64,000 bases of DNA from Secundilactobacillus hailunensis (GCF_005405185.1 NZ_BJDO01000001.1:76279-140278), one strand, 5' to 3'; shown: positions 52,707 through 61,827, counted from the stretch's first letter. Program-made: numbers and translations. Notes: a model not told the origin generated them from the letters alone.

Positions 52707-53639
52707 CTAAAAGACTAAATTATCAGAGCGAATCTGTAAATCACTAATATTTTCAAGATACCATTTACGCAGGAATGGATATTCTAGCAAGACCTTAAAC
52801 CAAGAAACGGTTTGGTCTTTATCCGTCACGTAAAGACCCCAAGCTGCCCCACCATTGGCGTTATGACTCGCAATTTTAAGGGTTAAATCCGGTGCCAATT
52901 CCAACACGGCCCCATCCTTATCATGCTTCAGCATATAGTTCTCTTGTGCCGCAGCCACGAATAGTTTATCCACCACTTCACTGGCCAAATTACTGGTCGA
53001 AAATTCGTAAAATTCATTATTATTTGTATCTAACAAGTTGAAGTCTACATCGAAGCCGAAGTCAGTTTTAAGGGCCTGGCCAAATGCAATTAACAAATCA
53101 GTTGCTGTCAGTAATTGGTCATTTTCAAGCTTATCGGCATACGTCTCAATAAATAATTTAGTAATGGCACTGCTATTAAACCGCATCACCTGTCGCGAAA
53201 GGTTTAAATAAAAGAGCGTCTCGTCCGTGACCCGATCCTGATAATAGACCCCACCAGTAGAATCATTGGCGCCGACAAACGCAAACATCCCTAGATCGCC
53301 TAACGCAGCGATTTGCTGGGTCAAGTGCTGATCATCTTCGTGAGATTCCAGGGTGATGGCTTCTCCTTGATCATGCAGTTCCAATAAACGGCTCATAAAA
53401 ATTAAGTAGTAGTCCGCGTTATTGTATTGATGTGGAAACGTTACGTAGTCACTATCAAGTTCAAAAACGGATAGTGTCTGAGCCGCTTCAACCAGTTTTT
53501 CAGGATCCTTCGTATTGATCAATTGGTCCATGAGTTCGGTGAAATGCTGACCAGTCTTTAATCCCTCTTTGACCGCATTATTATAGGATAATAACCGTCC
53601 GCTAGTACTTAGCGTCGATGGATCGTTCTCATTAATCAT
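52707..53639 (-). CDS. Protein of unknown function, second gene of the operon
   Basis: 310 residues, acidic and soluble, no signal peptide or membrane helix. I do not recognise it. Segments that look conserved are ALGDLGMFAFVGANDSTGGVYYQDR, FYLNLSRQVMRFNSSAITKLF and NANGGAAWGLYVTDKDQTVSWFKVLLEYPFLRKWYLEN. The last could be a binding or assembly surface. Its ATG lies 8 nt inside the upstream gene, so the two are translationally coupled and probably act together. Confidence 0.8.
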   Translation of the reverse strand: MINENDPSTLSTSGRLLSYNNAVKEGLKTGQHFTELMDQLINTKDPEKLVEAAQTLSVFELDSDYVTFPHQYNNADYYLIFMSRLLELHDQGEAITLESHEDDQHLTQQIAALGDLGMFAFVGANDSTGGVYYQDRVTDETLFYLNLSRQVMRFNSSAITKLFIETYADKLENDQLLTATDLLIAFGQALKTDFGFDVDFNLLDTNNNEFYEFSTSNLASEVVDKLFVAAAQENYMLKHDKDGAVLELAPDLTLKIASHNANGGAAWGLYVTDKDQTVSWFKVLLEYPFLRKWYLENISDLQIRSDNLVF

Positions 53640-54519
53640 CAGCCTTCACCTGCCCTTTACCAATTAAATTTGTCAGGTAATCCGTATATAAACTCTGATT
53701 ATGTGATTCAAAGTGTGAAAAGTCTTCAAATTTTTGCTGGATACTTTGTTTTTCGTAGGTTAAAATTGTATCCTCTTTCGATAACTTCAGAATCTTTTCA
53801 TCGTTTTCCTTGATCTTCTTGTTGGCATTAATTGCTTCTTCATCGTCATCCGCTAATTTCGACAGCTGATCAACGATCCCTTGACGCTCTTCTTTGACCT
53901 TACCAGAATCCCAAGGCAGCGTACTCTTTTGACTGACATCTTTCAGCTGCTGTCTGAGCTTTTCCTTTTCGTGGTCACGCTCATCTTGGCCTTCAATCAG
54001 TTTTTGAAGTTCAGCACTATTAGCGGTGATATCGGCGATGTTATCCGTGTTATACCGCTGATTGAGCGCATCAAGTTCAAAGGCCCGCTTAAGTTTGTTA
54101 TACTCGGTTTCATCAAACTCAAAAGCCACGTTTAAAACGTCCAGCTTACCAAATTTGCGGCGATCCCACCAATTACCAAAGTAAATGTCAAATTCGCCGT
54201 CCTTCACTTCATCATAGTAGAAGAAAGGATAGGTCTTCCCAAGGTAATCGATCAGTTTTTCACTTAAATAGTGACTTAGCTGTTCATGATCATCCGCCAC
54301 TAAGTCTGCTAACTCCTGCGTTTTAGTCGTTGAACGCGATTTTTTAACTTCTCGCTCATAACGAGTCCTATCGATCAGCTCATAGATTTGGCGATCATCA
54401 TGATCATTTAGTGCTGATTGCAGCGTCTGCAAATAGTTGATCTTCTGGGTGATAGATGAGTCAAGCTGAGCCTGACCTGGCGTAACTTCTTGCGTTTTAT
54501 CTTCATTATTATTCGGCAT
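53632..54519 (-). CDS. Coiled-coil protein of unknown function, first gene of the operon
   Basis: 295 residues starting at ATG with GAGGGAT about 6 nt upstream. The N-terminal half is mixed, with YPFFYYDEVKDGEFDIYFGNWWDRRKFGKLD. Residues about 150-265 are charged and heptad-like (DERDHEKEKLRQQLKD, EAINANKKIKENDEKILKL), a coiled coil that homology tools might label SbcC-like. No ATPase motif is present, so an exonuclease role is unsupported. First gene of a three-gene unit reading toward 52205. Confidence 0.8.
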   Translation of the reverse strand: MPNNNEDKTQEVTPGQAQLDSSITQKINYLQTLQSALNDHDDRQIYELIDRTRYEREVKKSRSTTKTQELADLVADDHEQLSHYLSEKLIDYLGKTYPFFYYDEVKDGEFDIYFGNWWDRRKFGKLDVLNVAFEFDETEYNKLKRAFELDALNQRYNTDNIADITANSAELQKLIEGQDERDHEKEKLRQQLKDVSQKSTLPWDSGKVKEERQGIVDQLSKLADDDEEAINANKKIKENDEKILKLSKEDTILTYEKQSIQQKFEDFSHFESHNQSLYTDYLTNLIGKGQVKADD

Positions 54520-54848
54520 GTAATTATCCCTCGATTGTTATTTCTCACTGTACATAGTTTAATTTTAAATGATAATTTTAGATTAGTAAACTACTCATCA
54601 CTAAAGTAACGAGCTTCTAGGAACACTGCATACTTATCTATCATTTAATAAATGCTAGATAGCGGTTACGGTTTATTTTACTAAGGCACGTTTCATGACA
54701 GTTATGTTGCAATGCTAATTTCGCTACCATTTTATTATAATCGTTATCACGATTATAGGCAATTCACCACGTCCTTAAAAGAATCAGTTTCCTTGCCCTT
54801 TTTCAAAAGGTTCCGTAGTATTGATTCATAATACTCTTTAACCAATTA
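54520..54848. other. AT-rich spacer between the unknown operon and glnA
   Basis: About 330 nt. It must hold the promoter of the 54519 gene on the minus strand, but no convincing -35/-10 pair is visible. No gene, RNA or repeat recognised. Confidence 0.45.
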
Positions 54849-54891
54849 AATAGCCTGCTGACTAGTCAAAATGGCTGGTCAGCAGGCTATT
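54849..54891. terminator. Terminator after glnA
   Basis: Perfect arms AATAGCCTGCTGAC and GTCAGCAGGCTATT, 20 nt past the glnA stop. Confidence 0.85.
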
Positions 54892-54911
54892 GTTACGCTA
54901 ATTTTAAAGGT

Positions 54912-56252
54912 TTAGTATTGTTCAAGGTACTGATCGCGTTCCCACTTAGAAACTTGGGTCCGGTAAGCATCGTATTCCAAATTCTTAGCTTCAATGAAGC
55001 TGGCATAAAGATGCGGACCCATTGCCTTGCGCATGACTTCGTCAGCAGATAAGTCTTTCAAGGCATTGTGCAACGTATCAGGTAAGTTAGTAATGTGGCT
55101 TTCACGACGTTCCTTGTCGTCCATCCGGTAAATGTTACGATCAACGGATTCTTCAGGAACAATCTTATTGTTCAAACCATCCAAGCCAGCTTCCAAAACA
55201 GCAGCAATGGCTAAGTATGGGTTAGCAGTTGGGTCAACACTACGAAGTTCTAGCCGAGTTGATAAACCGCGTGAACTTGGTACCCGAATCAATGGTGACC
55301 GGTTGGAACCAGACCAAGCAACGTAGACAGGTGCTTCGTAGCCAGGAACTAGACGTTTGTATGAATTAACCGTTGGGTTGCAGATGGCAGTAAAGCTACG
55401 AGCATGCTTCAACAGACCACCTAAGAAGTAGTAAGCAGCTTGTGATAACTGCAAATCACCCTTTTCATCGTAAAAGGCATTACCCTTGTCATGGAAGAGT
55501 GACATGTTCAAATGCATCCCGGAACCGTTAATACCAGTCAATGGTTTTGGCATAAAGGTTGCGTATAGCCCAAACTTACGAGCAACCGTCTTAACAACCA
55601 GCTTGAAGGTTTGAATGTTATCAGCAGCGTGTAAGGCATCGGCATACTTGAAATCAATCTCGTGTTGGCCTGGTGCCACTTCATGGTGGGCAGCTTCAAC
55701 ATCAAAGCCCATGTCTTCCAAGGTTAACACAATTTCACGACGGCAATTTTCACCCAGATCCATTGGTGCCATATCGAAGTATGAACCTTGGTCATTTAAG
55801 TCCATCGTTGGCTTGCCCTTATCATCCATCTTAAATAGGAAGAATTCTGGTTCTGGTCCAATGTTGAAGTCGGTAAAACCGGCCTTACGCATATCGGCAA
55901 GGACCCGAATCAAGTTGTTCCGTGGGTCGCCTTCAAATGGCTTGTTATCTGGGGTATAAACTTCACAAATCACCCGAGCGATTTTACCGCGATCACTGCT
56001 CCAAGGGAAAATCATCCAGGTTGAAAGATCAGGGTAAAGGTACATATCACTTTCTTCAATGCGAACAAAGCCGTCGATTGAAGACCCGTCAAACATTAAT
56101 TTGTTATCCAGTAACTTACCCAATTGAGAAATTGGGACTTCAACGTTCTTGATTGTTCCAAACAAATCGGTAAACATTAACCGTAAGAATTGAACATCCT
56201 GGTCTTTGGCCATTTGACGAATATCGTCTTTACTGTAATCATGCGTTGGCAT
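54912..56252 (-). CDS. glnA: Glutamine synthetase, type I-alpha
   Basis: Makes glutamine from glutamate and ammonia. ATG 56252 (446 residues) has AAGGAGCG 6 nt upstream. Motifs: [20 protein letters not shown], the ATP region [36 protein letters not shown] and [14 protein letters not shown]. The length and the lack of an adenylylation-site region fit the feedback-inhibited Gram-positive form. It follows glnR; in the family, feedback-inhibited GlnA also controls GlnR. Confidence 0.97.
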   Translation of the reverse strand: MPTHDYSKDDIRQMAKDQDVQFLRLMFTDLFGTIKNVEVPISQLGKLLDNKLMFDGSSIDGFVRIEESDMYLYPDLSTWMIFPWSSDRGKIARVICEVYTPDNKPFEGDPRNNLIRVLADMRKAGFTDFNIGPEPEFFLFKMDDKGKPTMDLNDQGSYFDMAPMDLGENCRREIVLTLEDMGFDVEAAHHEVAPGQHEIDFKYADALHAADNIQTFKLVVKTVARKFGLYATFMPKPLTGINGSGMHLNMSLFHDKGNAFYDEKGDLQLSQAAYYFLGGLLKHARSFTAICNPTVNSYKRLVPGYEAPVYVAWSGSNRSPLIRVPSSRGLSTRLELRSVDPTANPYLAIAAVLEAGLDGLNNKIVPEESVDRNIYRMDDKERRESHITNLPDTLHNALKDLSADEVMRKAMGPHLYASFIEAKNLEYDAYRTQVSKWERDQYLEQY

Positions 56253-56299
56253 AAAATCGCTCCTTGAATGATAGATTGTGTTAATAGTCAGCAATAATG

Positions 56300-56683
56300 T
56301 TACTTAAGGGGGCGTTGTGAATGTAATGAAGTGCCAGAATTAGGTTCAAGCCCACTAATATTCAAAAATTCATCATGTAAGATTCGACGAACATCGTTAT
56401 CAGTCAGCGAATCGTTTTTCAGTTCATTCTGCCGTTTCTTTTGTTGCGCATAGATGGCTTTGATTCCTGCCATGTTGATCCCGTCATTTAAATAATCTTT
56501 GATTTCCAGCAGTTTATCAATGTCGTTCAATGAATACATCCGCCGATTGCCTTCCGTTCGTTGCGGAATGACCAGCTCCTGTTCTTCATAATAACGAATC
56601 TGCCGGGCCGAAAGATCAGTTAACTTCATGACCGTCCCAATTGGCAGAACTGACTTGGATCGCTGTAGTTCTTTTTCTGCCAT
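56300..56683 (-). CDS. glnR: Nitrogen regulator GlnR (MerR family)
   Basis: Represses glnRA and other nitrogen genes when glutamine is plentiful. The 127-residue protein has the MerR winged helix ([42 protein letters not shown]), a dimer helix, and the C-terminal tail that senses GlnA. ATG 56683 has GGGAGGTG upstream. A GlnR box and consensus promoter precede it, so it is autoregulated with glnA. Confidence 0.96.
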   Translation of the reverse strand: MAEKELQRSKSVLPIGTVMKLTDLSARQIRYYEEQELVIPQRTEGNRRMYSLNDIDKLLEIKDYLNDGINMAGIKAIYAQQKKRQNELKNDSLTDNDVRRILHDEFLNISGLEPNSGTSLHSQRPLK

Positions 56684-56710
56684 TACACTCACCTCCCTCT
56701 AACAGGTTTA

Positions 56711-56738
56711 ATCATACCACTATTCGTTTGCCTGTCAA
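56711..56738 (-). promoter_or_regulatory. Promoter for glnR-glnA
   Basis: On the minus strand consensus TTGACA, 16-nt spacer, TATGAT, about 28 nt before glnR. Confidence 0.8.
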
Positions 56739-56745
56739 CACTTCA

Positions 56746-56762
56746 TGTTATGTTTTATTACA
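56746..56762. promoter_or_regulatory. GlnR/TnrA box
   Basis: On the minus strand TGTAATAAAACATAACA fits TGTNA-N7-TNACA exactly. It lies 7 nt upstream of the -35, directly after the miaA stop. Confidence 0.8.
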
Positions 56763-57686
56763 TCATTTTTCTAACCATGCTGAAACCGCCGTCCCAATGG
56801 CTTTCTTTTGAGTCGGATCAGCAATAATATCGTACCAGTGGACCGGAATCTGGTGTCGAAACCAGGTTAACTGACGTTTGGCATAGTGCCGCGTGTCCTG
56901 TTTGATTTTTTCAATCGCTGACGTTTTTGAAATGTCATCCTTGAAATAGGGAAAGAGTTCTCGGTAGCCGATACCCTTGCCGGACTGCCACTGTTCACCA
57001 CCTGCTTCATACAGTTTGCGGGCCTCTTCCAGTAGACCCATTGACAGCATCTGGTCGACTCGCTGATTGATCCGTTCGTACACCTTGGCGCGATCAGTAT
57101 TCAGGCCAATCACATAGGCATCATATCTGGGCTGCAGTGTCGTTTGTTGCTTCGAAAACAGGGTTCCCGTCCGTTCATACACCTCTAGTGCTCGGACCAC
57201 TCTACGCTCGTTTGTGACCGGAATCTTACTTGCAGCGTCCGGATCAATTTTATTTAAATGATCCCACAGCGCTTGCTGACCGTGAACCGTTGCGTAGTCG
57301 TGCCATTTATTTCTGACTTGTTTGGACTGCTCGAAATGGTCGCCACCCAGGTTCATGTCGTAGAGCAGTGCTTTTAGGTAAAATCCGGTACCGCCCACGA
57401 TCATGGGCAGCCCACCCCGCGCAGAGATGTCATCGATCAGCCGTCTGCTTTCCGCCACAAAATCAGCCACGGAATACCGTTCATCAATATTGCGAATATC
57501 AATTAAATAATGGGGAATATGCTGTCGGTCTGCAGGCATGATCTTAGCCGTCCCAATATCTAGTCCCCGGTAGACCTGCATGGAGTCACCGGAAATAATC
57601 TCACCCTGAAATCTTGCTGCCAGTTCCAAAGATAGCGCGGTCTTGCCAACCGCTGTCGGCCCGATAATGGCCAATACTTTCTTCAC
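56763..57686 (-). CDS. miaA: tRNA dimethylallyltransferase
   Basis: Adds the isopentenyl group to A37 of tRNAs reading UNN codons. The protein begins MKKVLAIIGPTAVGKTALSLELA (P-loop), with GDSMQVYRGLDIGTAK, HYLIDI, VGGTGFYLKALL and the C-terminal RQLTWFRHQ. GTG 57686 (307 residues) with GGAG 8 nt upstream is preferred to a GTG 9 nt earlier. It precedes glnR, the usual Firmicutes order without hfq. Confidence 0.96.
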   Translation of the reverse strand: MKKVLAIIGPTAVGKTALSLELAARFQGEIISGDSMQVYRGLDIGTAKIMPADRQHIPHYLIDIRNIDERYSVADFVAESRRLIDDISARGGLPMIVGGTGFYLKALLYDMNLGGDHFEQSKQVRNKWHDYATVHGQQALWDHLNKIDPDAASKIPVTNERRVVRALEVYERTGTLFSKQQTTLQPRYDAYVIGLNTDRAKVYERINQRVDQMLSMGLLEEARKLYEAGGEQWQSGKGIGYRELFPYFKDDISKTSAIEKIKQDTRHYAKRQLTWFRHQIPVHWYDIIADPTQKKAIGTAVSAWLEK

Positions 57687-57791
57687 GTTTATCACTCCGT
57701 TATAATTTTGTTAATTACTGGAAATTCAAGCCTAAAACCTGCATAATGTAGGTAATCAATCATATTTTAACCTGTTAGGGGGTCTTTCACA

Positions 57792-57965
57792 ATGAAACAT
57801 TTTGTCAAGGGATTTTTATTTGGCGCAGTCGCTACAGTCGGTGCAGTTGCTGGTGCCGCTTTATCGTTCAAGAAAAAGGTCGTTGAACCCATCGAAGACG
57901 AAGAAGAACGGTTCGAAGAAAACCGCAAACGGGCCGCTCGTAAATCACGCTCTGCTCACCACTAG
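57792..57965 (+). CDS. DUF3042-family small protein
   Basis: 57 residues from ATG 57792, with AGGGGGTC 8 nt upstream. It has a glycine/alanine-rich hydrophobic start (MKHFVKGFLFGAVATVGAVA), then FKKKVVEPIEDEEERFEENRKRAARKS, the pattern of a short lactobacillus family (DUF3042). Probably one N-terminal membrane segment with a charged cytosolic tail. Function unknown. Confidence 0.85.
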   Translation: MKHFVKGFLFGAVATVGAVAGAALSFKKKVVEPIEDEEERFEENRKRAARKSRSAHH

Positions 57966-57987
57966 ATAATTAATAACAAGACTGCAG

Positions 57988-58034
57988 TGCCCACTACCGG
58001 TTAGACGAATTGTCCAATCAGTAGTGGGCTTTTA
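57988..58034 (+). terminator. Terminator after the DUF3042 gene
   Basis: GCCCACTAC and GTAGTGGGC arms around a 23-nt loop with TTTTA after. Confidence 0.7.
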
Positions 58035-58062
58035 TGATAATCTGTATTTAGACTCATCCAAA

Positions 58063-58137
58063 AAAGGCGTATCACCTAAATACTTGCGAGCTGGTATTCT
58101 CACAAATACCAGTTACAAGTTCAGGTGATGCGCCTTT
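58063..58137. terminator. Branched terminator after the binding-protein gene
   Basis: Outer arms AAAGGCGTATCACCT and AGGTGATGCGCCTTT, with inner ACTTG/CAAGT and CTGGTATT/AATACCAG pairs; A- and T-runs at both ends. It closes the ABC transporter operon on the minus strand. Confidence 0.75.
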
Positions 58138-58172
58138 AACCGTACTATCAACCAATAAGTTACCGGGTCACT

Positions 58173-59033
58173 TTATTTGATAACGATATCGGATGGTTTA
58201 ACTTCTTTACCAAAGTATGGTTTCAATTGTGAATTGTAATCTTTTTCAAAGAAGCCGTTATTGTTCAACTTCTTAATATCCTTATTCGTCCAGTCTAACA
58301 ATGACTTGTTGCCCTTCTTAACGGCTGGTGCAATGTATTGCTTAGGACCGATAGACTTAATACCAACCGTGTACTTCGGCTGGTCCTTGACCCAGGCATA
58401 GAGGTAAGAATTATCGTCTGCCAAAGCGACTCCTCGATTATTCTTTAAAGCATTAAACTGCTGTGTCTTAGAATCAAATTTCAGCAAATTAACGCCTGTC
58501 TGTTTAGAAGTAAAGTAGTTTTCAGCGGTGGTCCCCTTTGTCACAATCAGGTTCTTACCCTGAAGCTGACTGGCCTTAGTAATTGCCTTGGATTTAGGTG
58601 ACACGACCCCTACGGAAACCTTCATGTATGGTGAAGCAAAGTCAATCACTTGTTTCCGTTGCGGCGTCACGGTGAAGTTTGCCAGCACTAAATCAACTTT
58701 GTTGGAGTTCAATGCATCGACACGGTTATTGGCATTGACCTGAACAAACTTTGGCTTAACCTTGAGATCCTTGGCAATTTGCCGGGCCAACGTCAAATCA
58801 TAACCGACACGCTGACCCTGCTTGTTGACCCAGCCGTATGGTGGCAGATCGCCGAAGACCGCGATGCGAATCGTCCCACGCTTCTTGATCTGCTGAACCG
58901 TGCTGGGATTATTGCTGCTTTGACTAGCTGATTTGCTGCTCTTGCTGTTACTACCGCAACCGCTTAAGACCAGCGTTAAACTAGCTGCAATTCCTAAGAA
59001 CAATGCGAGTTTCTTGAACCCAAATTTCTTCAT
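58173..59033 (-). CDS. Amino-acid ABC transporter substrate-binding lipoprotein
   Basis: A 286-residue solute-binding protein of family 3. It has a lipoprotein signal peptide with lipobox LSGC (Cys 26) and a serine/asparagine linker. The domain follows: GTIRIAVFGDLPPYGWVNKQGQRVGYDLTLARQIAKDL and VDLVLANFTVTPQRKQVIDFASPYM. Such proteins bind polar amino acids. Because the operon leader is a probable Cys T-box, cystine/cysteine is the favoured ligand over glutamine. AGGAGG precedes the ATG. It is last in the operon, separated from the ATPase by 334 nt of repeats. Confidence 0.88.
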   Translation of the reverse strand: MKKFGFKKLALFLGIAASLTLVLSGCGSNSKSSKSASQSSNNPSTVQQIKKRGTIRIAVFGDLPPYGWVNKQGQRVGYDLTLARQIAKDLKVKPKFVQVNANNRVDALNSNKVDLVLANFTVTPQRKQVIDFASPYMKVSVGVVSPKSKAITKASQLQGKNLIVTKGTTAENYFTSKQTGVNLLKFDSKTQQFNALKNNRGVALADDNSYLYAWVKDQPKYTVGIKSIGPKQYIAPAVKKGNKSLLDWTNKDIKKLNNNGFFEKDYNSQLKPYFGKEVKPSDIVIK

Positions 59034-59101
59034 CTGTGTATCCTCCTATATTTTTTGTTGGTTTTTAAAGCCTGGTTGGTTAATTAAATGTGATACCTAT
59101 G

Positions 59102-59205
59102 AATAATGGCTACTTGTTTCGGCCTCTCAGCCGAAACGTGTTCAGCGAGGCAGATAGCTGCATGTAAGCGAACTTTAACATAAATCCAAACCCGGGATTT
59201 ATGTC
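59102..59205. repeat. Intergenic repeat unit, copy 1
   Basis: Begins AATAATGGCTAC and ends at ATTTATGTC. It carries a TTTCGGC/GCCGAAA hairpin and an ACATAAATCC/GGGATTTATGT hairpin. About 85-88% identical to copy 2, counted by eye. Lies between the binding-protein gene and the ATPase gene. Confidence 0.85.
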
Positions 59206-59217
59206 ATCCTTCTTTTA

Positions 59218-59323
59218 AATAATGGCTACCCTGTTTTCGGCTTCCCAGCCGAAACGTGTTCAGCGGGCCAGATAGCTGCATGCAAGCCGGCTTTGACATA
59301 AATCCAAACCCGGGATTTCTGTC
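59218..59323. repeat. Intergenic repeat unit, copy 2
   Basis: Starts 116 nt after copy 1 with the same AATAATGGCTAC, GCCGAAACGTGTTCAGC and AAATCCAAACCCGGGATTT blocks. Several changes relative to copy 1 (for example GCAAGCCGGCTTTGACA) extend its hairpin. Confidence 0.85.
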
Positions 59324-59360
59324 AAAGCCGGCTTGCACTCCGCTATCTTAACGGCCCGCT
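59262..59360. repeat. Roughly 100-nt imperfect hairpin behind the ATPase gene
   Basis: Paired blocks from outside in: AGCGGGCC/GGCCCGCT, AGATAGC/GCTATCT, GCAAGCCGGCTTTGACA/TGTCAAAGCCGGCTTGC, AAATCC/GGATTT. It ends 7 nt from the ATPase stop. There is no T-run, so an mRNA-stabilising or processing element is more likely than a plain terminator. Confidence 0.85.
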
Positions 59361-59367
59361 TCACACT

Positions 59368-60108
59368 CTAGAAATCCATACTCTCCAAAAATTCCTTGGC
59401 CCGATCCGTTTGCGGCTGCTTGAAGAACTGGTCACCCTTGGTCTGTTCCAAAATCTTGCCATCTTCCAAGAATAAGACCCGGTCGGCAATTTGCTGGGCG
59501 AAGTTCATTTCATGAGTCACCACAATCATCGTCATATCAGAATCTTGGGCGAGTTTTGAAATGATGTTCAGCACGCCTCGAACCATTTCTGGATCAAGCG
59601 AAGCAGTGACTTCATCAAACAGCATTAACTCAGGATTCAATGCTAAAGCCCGCACAATAGCGATTCGCTGCTTTTGACCACCCGATAATTGCCGCGGATA
59701 CACGTTTTCGTATTCCCGCAAGCCCACTTGATCGAGTAATTTTTCAGCCGCCGCTTTTGCTGTTTCTCGTGACTGTTTCTGCACCTTAACGGGGCCTAGC
59801 AGAATATTATCTAACACCGTTAAATTAGGAAATAAATCATAAGATTGAAAGACCATCCCAATTTTTTGACGCAGTTTCTGCCAGTTCTTTTCCGTTGGTA
59901 CCACCTGGTCACCGTTAAAGGTCACCGTCCCGTTTTGATAAGGTTCCAGTCCGTTCAAACACCGGATCAGCGTACTTTTCCCTGAACCAGATGGTCCCAG
60001 TAACGCCACAACCTCACCCTGATCAATTGAAAAATTAATATCGTGCAGGATGTGGTCTTTTTGATAATATTTCTCCAAATGTTCGACTTTAATCACTTGT
60101 TTAGCCAT
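59368..60108 (-). CDS. Amino-acid ABC transporter ATPase
   Basis: The 246-residue polar amino-acid type ATPase, with Walker A LLGPSGSGKSTLIRC, Q loop FQSYDLFPNLTVLDN, signature LSGGQKQRIAI, Walker B LMLFDEVTASLD and the switch His in VVTHEMNF. ATG 60108 has GGAGCGGG upstream and overlaps the permease stop by 8 nt; a longer reading is only the overlap. Third gene of the operon. Confidence 0.94.
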   Translation of the reverse strand: MAKQVIKVEHLEKYYQKDHILHDINFSIDQGEVVALLGPSGSGKSTLIRCLNGLEPYQNGTVTFNGDQVVPTEKNWQKLRQKIGMVFQSYDLFPNLTVLDNILLGPVKVQKQSRETAKAAAEKLLDQVGLREYENVYPRQLSGGQKQRIAIVRALALNPELMLFDEVTASLDPEMVRGVLNIISKLAQDSDMTMIVVTHEMNFAQQIADRVLFLEDGKILEQTKGDQFFKQPQTDRAKEFLESMDF

Positions 60109-60790
60109 TTGCCCGCTCCAATCTCTTCTTATCCATTCGTTTTGCCCACCAGGACAATGGGTAGTCAATTGCAAAATACATCACGAAGATGATGCCGTAA
60201 ACCCAAAAGACACCCGTGGGATATTTTTGATTATTGGCTTCTACCACTTGCTGTCCAACGTTAATGACATCCATCACACTGATCAGCATTAATAGTGAGG
60301 TCGTTTTGATCACCCGAGTCACCAGATTAATGGTGGCTGGCAGTTCCAATGAAACCGCCTGCGGAATCAAAACGTAGCGGTAAAGTTGCAGCCGATTAAG
60401 GCCGATCGCCATGCCCGATTCACGCTGGTGTTTCGGTACCGAGATCAACGCACCACGGACGATATCACTCATTTCAGCAGCCGTCCACAGTGCAAACACA
60501 AGCGTTGCCACTTGGTTGGCGGGCATATTGACCCCTAATTGCTTCGGTAAAATATAGTAAAACAAGAACAGTAAAACCACCGTTGGCACGATCCGGAAGA
60601 ATTCCAGATAGAGCCGTAACACTAACCGTAATAACCGGTTAGGAAACGTCCGCAAAACGCCTAAGATCACACCTAGGATCAATCCTAAGACTAACGCAAC
60701 CGCCGCGATTTCAACGGTCGTCCACAAGCCGCCAAATAAACGGATGAGGTTGCGCCCCTCGAATAAAACGTTAATTCCCGAATGCGCCAT
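60101..60790 (-). CDS. Amino-acid ABC transporter permease 2
   Basis: A 229-residue HisM/GlnP-type permease with about five membrane helices. TTVEIAAVALVLGLILGVILGVL begins the core, and the EAA loop is ESGMAIGLNRLQLYRYVLIPQA. It overlaps the preceding permease by 20 nt and the ATPase by 8, so the three are translationally coupled. Two different permeases imply a heterodimer. Confidence 0.92.
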   Translation of the reverse strand: MAHSGINVLFEGRNLIRLFGGLWTTVEIAAVALVLGLILGVILGVLRTFPNRLLRLVLRLYLEFFRIVPTVVLLFLFYYILPKQLGVNMPANQVATLVFALWTAAEMSDIVRGALISVPKHQRESGMAIGLNRLQLYRYVLIPQAVSLELPATINLVTRVIKTTSLLMLISVMDVINVGQQVVEANNQKYPTGVFWVYGIIFVMYFAIDYPLSWWAKRMDKKRLERANG

Positions 60791-61433
60791 AACGAACCCT
60801 CTTTTCTAGTAACGTCAGAATAATTGACAACGGAATTAAAATAATCGCGTACCCAATCACGAGTACCAATAGATACTCGTTGGATCGGTAGTACATCCCA
60901 ATCAGATCTAGTGCCGTATTCGTCAATTCTGGAATCGCAATCACCGTAAAGATCGACGTTTCCTTGATCAAAAAGATGATGTTGGCTGCCAGTGCTGGCA
61001 CGCTCAACGTAAATCCTTGGGGAAAAACAACGTAACGGGCTAATTGTATCCGCGATAAACCGATTGCTTTACCCGTTTCAACTTGGGTTTTAGCAACACC
61101 GTCGAACCCACCGTTGAATCCTTCGGCCATGTAACTGCCGCCAAGAAAAATGAGGCCAATGATGCCACACAATTCGGCGTTTAACTTAAACCCAAACACC
61201 GGAAACGCATAGTACAAGAAGAACAGCTGTACCAAAAGTGGCGTATTCCGGGAAATCTCAACGTAAACTGCCGCAATTTGGCTAAGTACAGGCACCCGAA
61301 AATATTTTAATAGGCTACAGATCAGGCCAACGATAATTGAACCAATGATCCCGAGAAACGATAACCAAAGTGTGAGTACAAAACCCTTTTCAAAAAGCGG
61401 TAAACTTTGCTGGATAATCTGCCAGCTACTCAT
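60771..61433 (-). CDS. Amino-acid ABC transporter permease 1
   Basis: A 220-residue permease, first gene of the operon, with GFVLTLWLSFLGIIGSIIVGL and the EAA loop ETGKAIGLSRIQLARYVVFPQG. The AGGGGGC site is 7-8 nt before ATG 61433. Preceded by about 350 nt of leader containing a T-box and terminator. Membrane partner of the second permease. Confidence 0.92.
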   Translation of the reverse strand: MSSWQIIQQSLPLFEKGFVLTLWLSFLGIIGSIIVGLICSLLKYFRVPVLSQIAAVYVEISRNTPLLVQLFFLYYAFPVFGFKLNAELCGIIGLIFLGGSYMAEGFNGGFDGVAKTQVETGKAIGLSRIQLARYVVFPQGFTLSVPALAANIIFLIKETSIFTVIAIPELTNTALDLIGMYYRSNEYLLVLVIGYAIILIPLSIILTLLEKRVRYGAFGN

Positions 61434-61510
61434 ATGATTGTGCCCCCTGACTTAAAATTATCACATTATATTTTAATCTTATTTTAGAAATTACTCAATT
61501 TGGGTAAATA

Positions 61511-61745
61511 AAAAGTCCCCATCAGTCCATTTCTAAACTGACAGGGACGATTAAAATCGCTATTCCACCCTAGTAATATACTATCTATGGCTCGTTTTCA
61601 AGCCCGGGACGATAACGTGTCCTAACGGTCTGCTATTGAGCAGATGGGTTCTTTGACCAGGCGCACTTCGTTAAATCATCAGGATCCCTTTTCATCAACC
61701 GGAACTTTCTGTACCTGCAGATTCAATTACTCTTCCTGTTCGTAA
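61511..61745 (-). promoter_or_regulatory. T-box leader, probably tRNA-Cys specific
   Basis: On the minus strand, Stem I has the AGUA motif (GGAAGAGTAATTG), distal loop GGTTGATGAAAAGG and the specifier loop CGAAGTGCGCCTGG. Reading GAA-G-TGC-G, the specifier is UGC (Cys). The T-box AGGGTGGAATAGCG (61558-61571) has UGGA, which pairs with a tRNA whose discriminator is U; bacterial tRNA-Cys has U73, as do Gly and Thr in Gram-positives. The terminator GTCCCTGTCAGT/ACTGATGGGGAC followed by TTTTT is at 61511-61548. Uncharged tRNA would favour transcription of the transporter. Confidence 0.85.
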
Positions 61746-61797
61746 CCTCTAAAATAAGATTAAAATGAAATGAAAATGTAAACCTTTATTGGCTCCT

Positions 61798-61827
61798 ATT
61801 ATAAAGGGCTGAAATTACACTTGTCAA
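61798..61827 (-). promoter_or_regulatory. Promoter for the T-box transcript
   Basis: On the minus strand consensus TTGACA, 18-nt spacer, consensus TATAAT. About 50 nt before Stem I. Confidence 0.85.

Noticed and set aside
53632..54519. SbcC-like exonuclease
   Set aside because: Only a coiled coil is shared; no Walker A, signature or Walker B motif is present.
58173..61433. Glutamine transporter (glnHPQ) naming
   Set aside because: Family similarity alone supports a polar amino acid; the leader points to cysteine, so no glutamine symbols were given.
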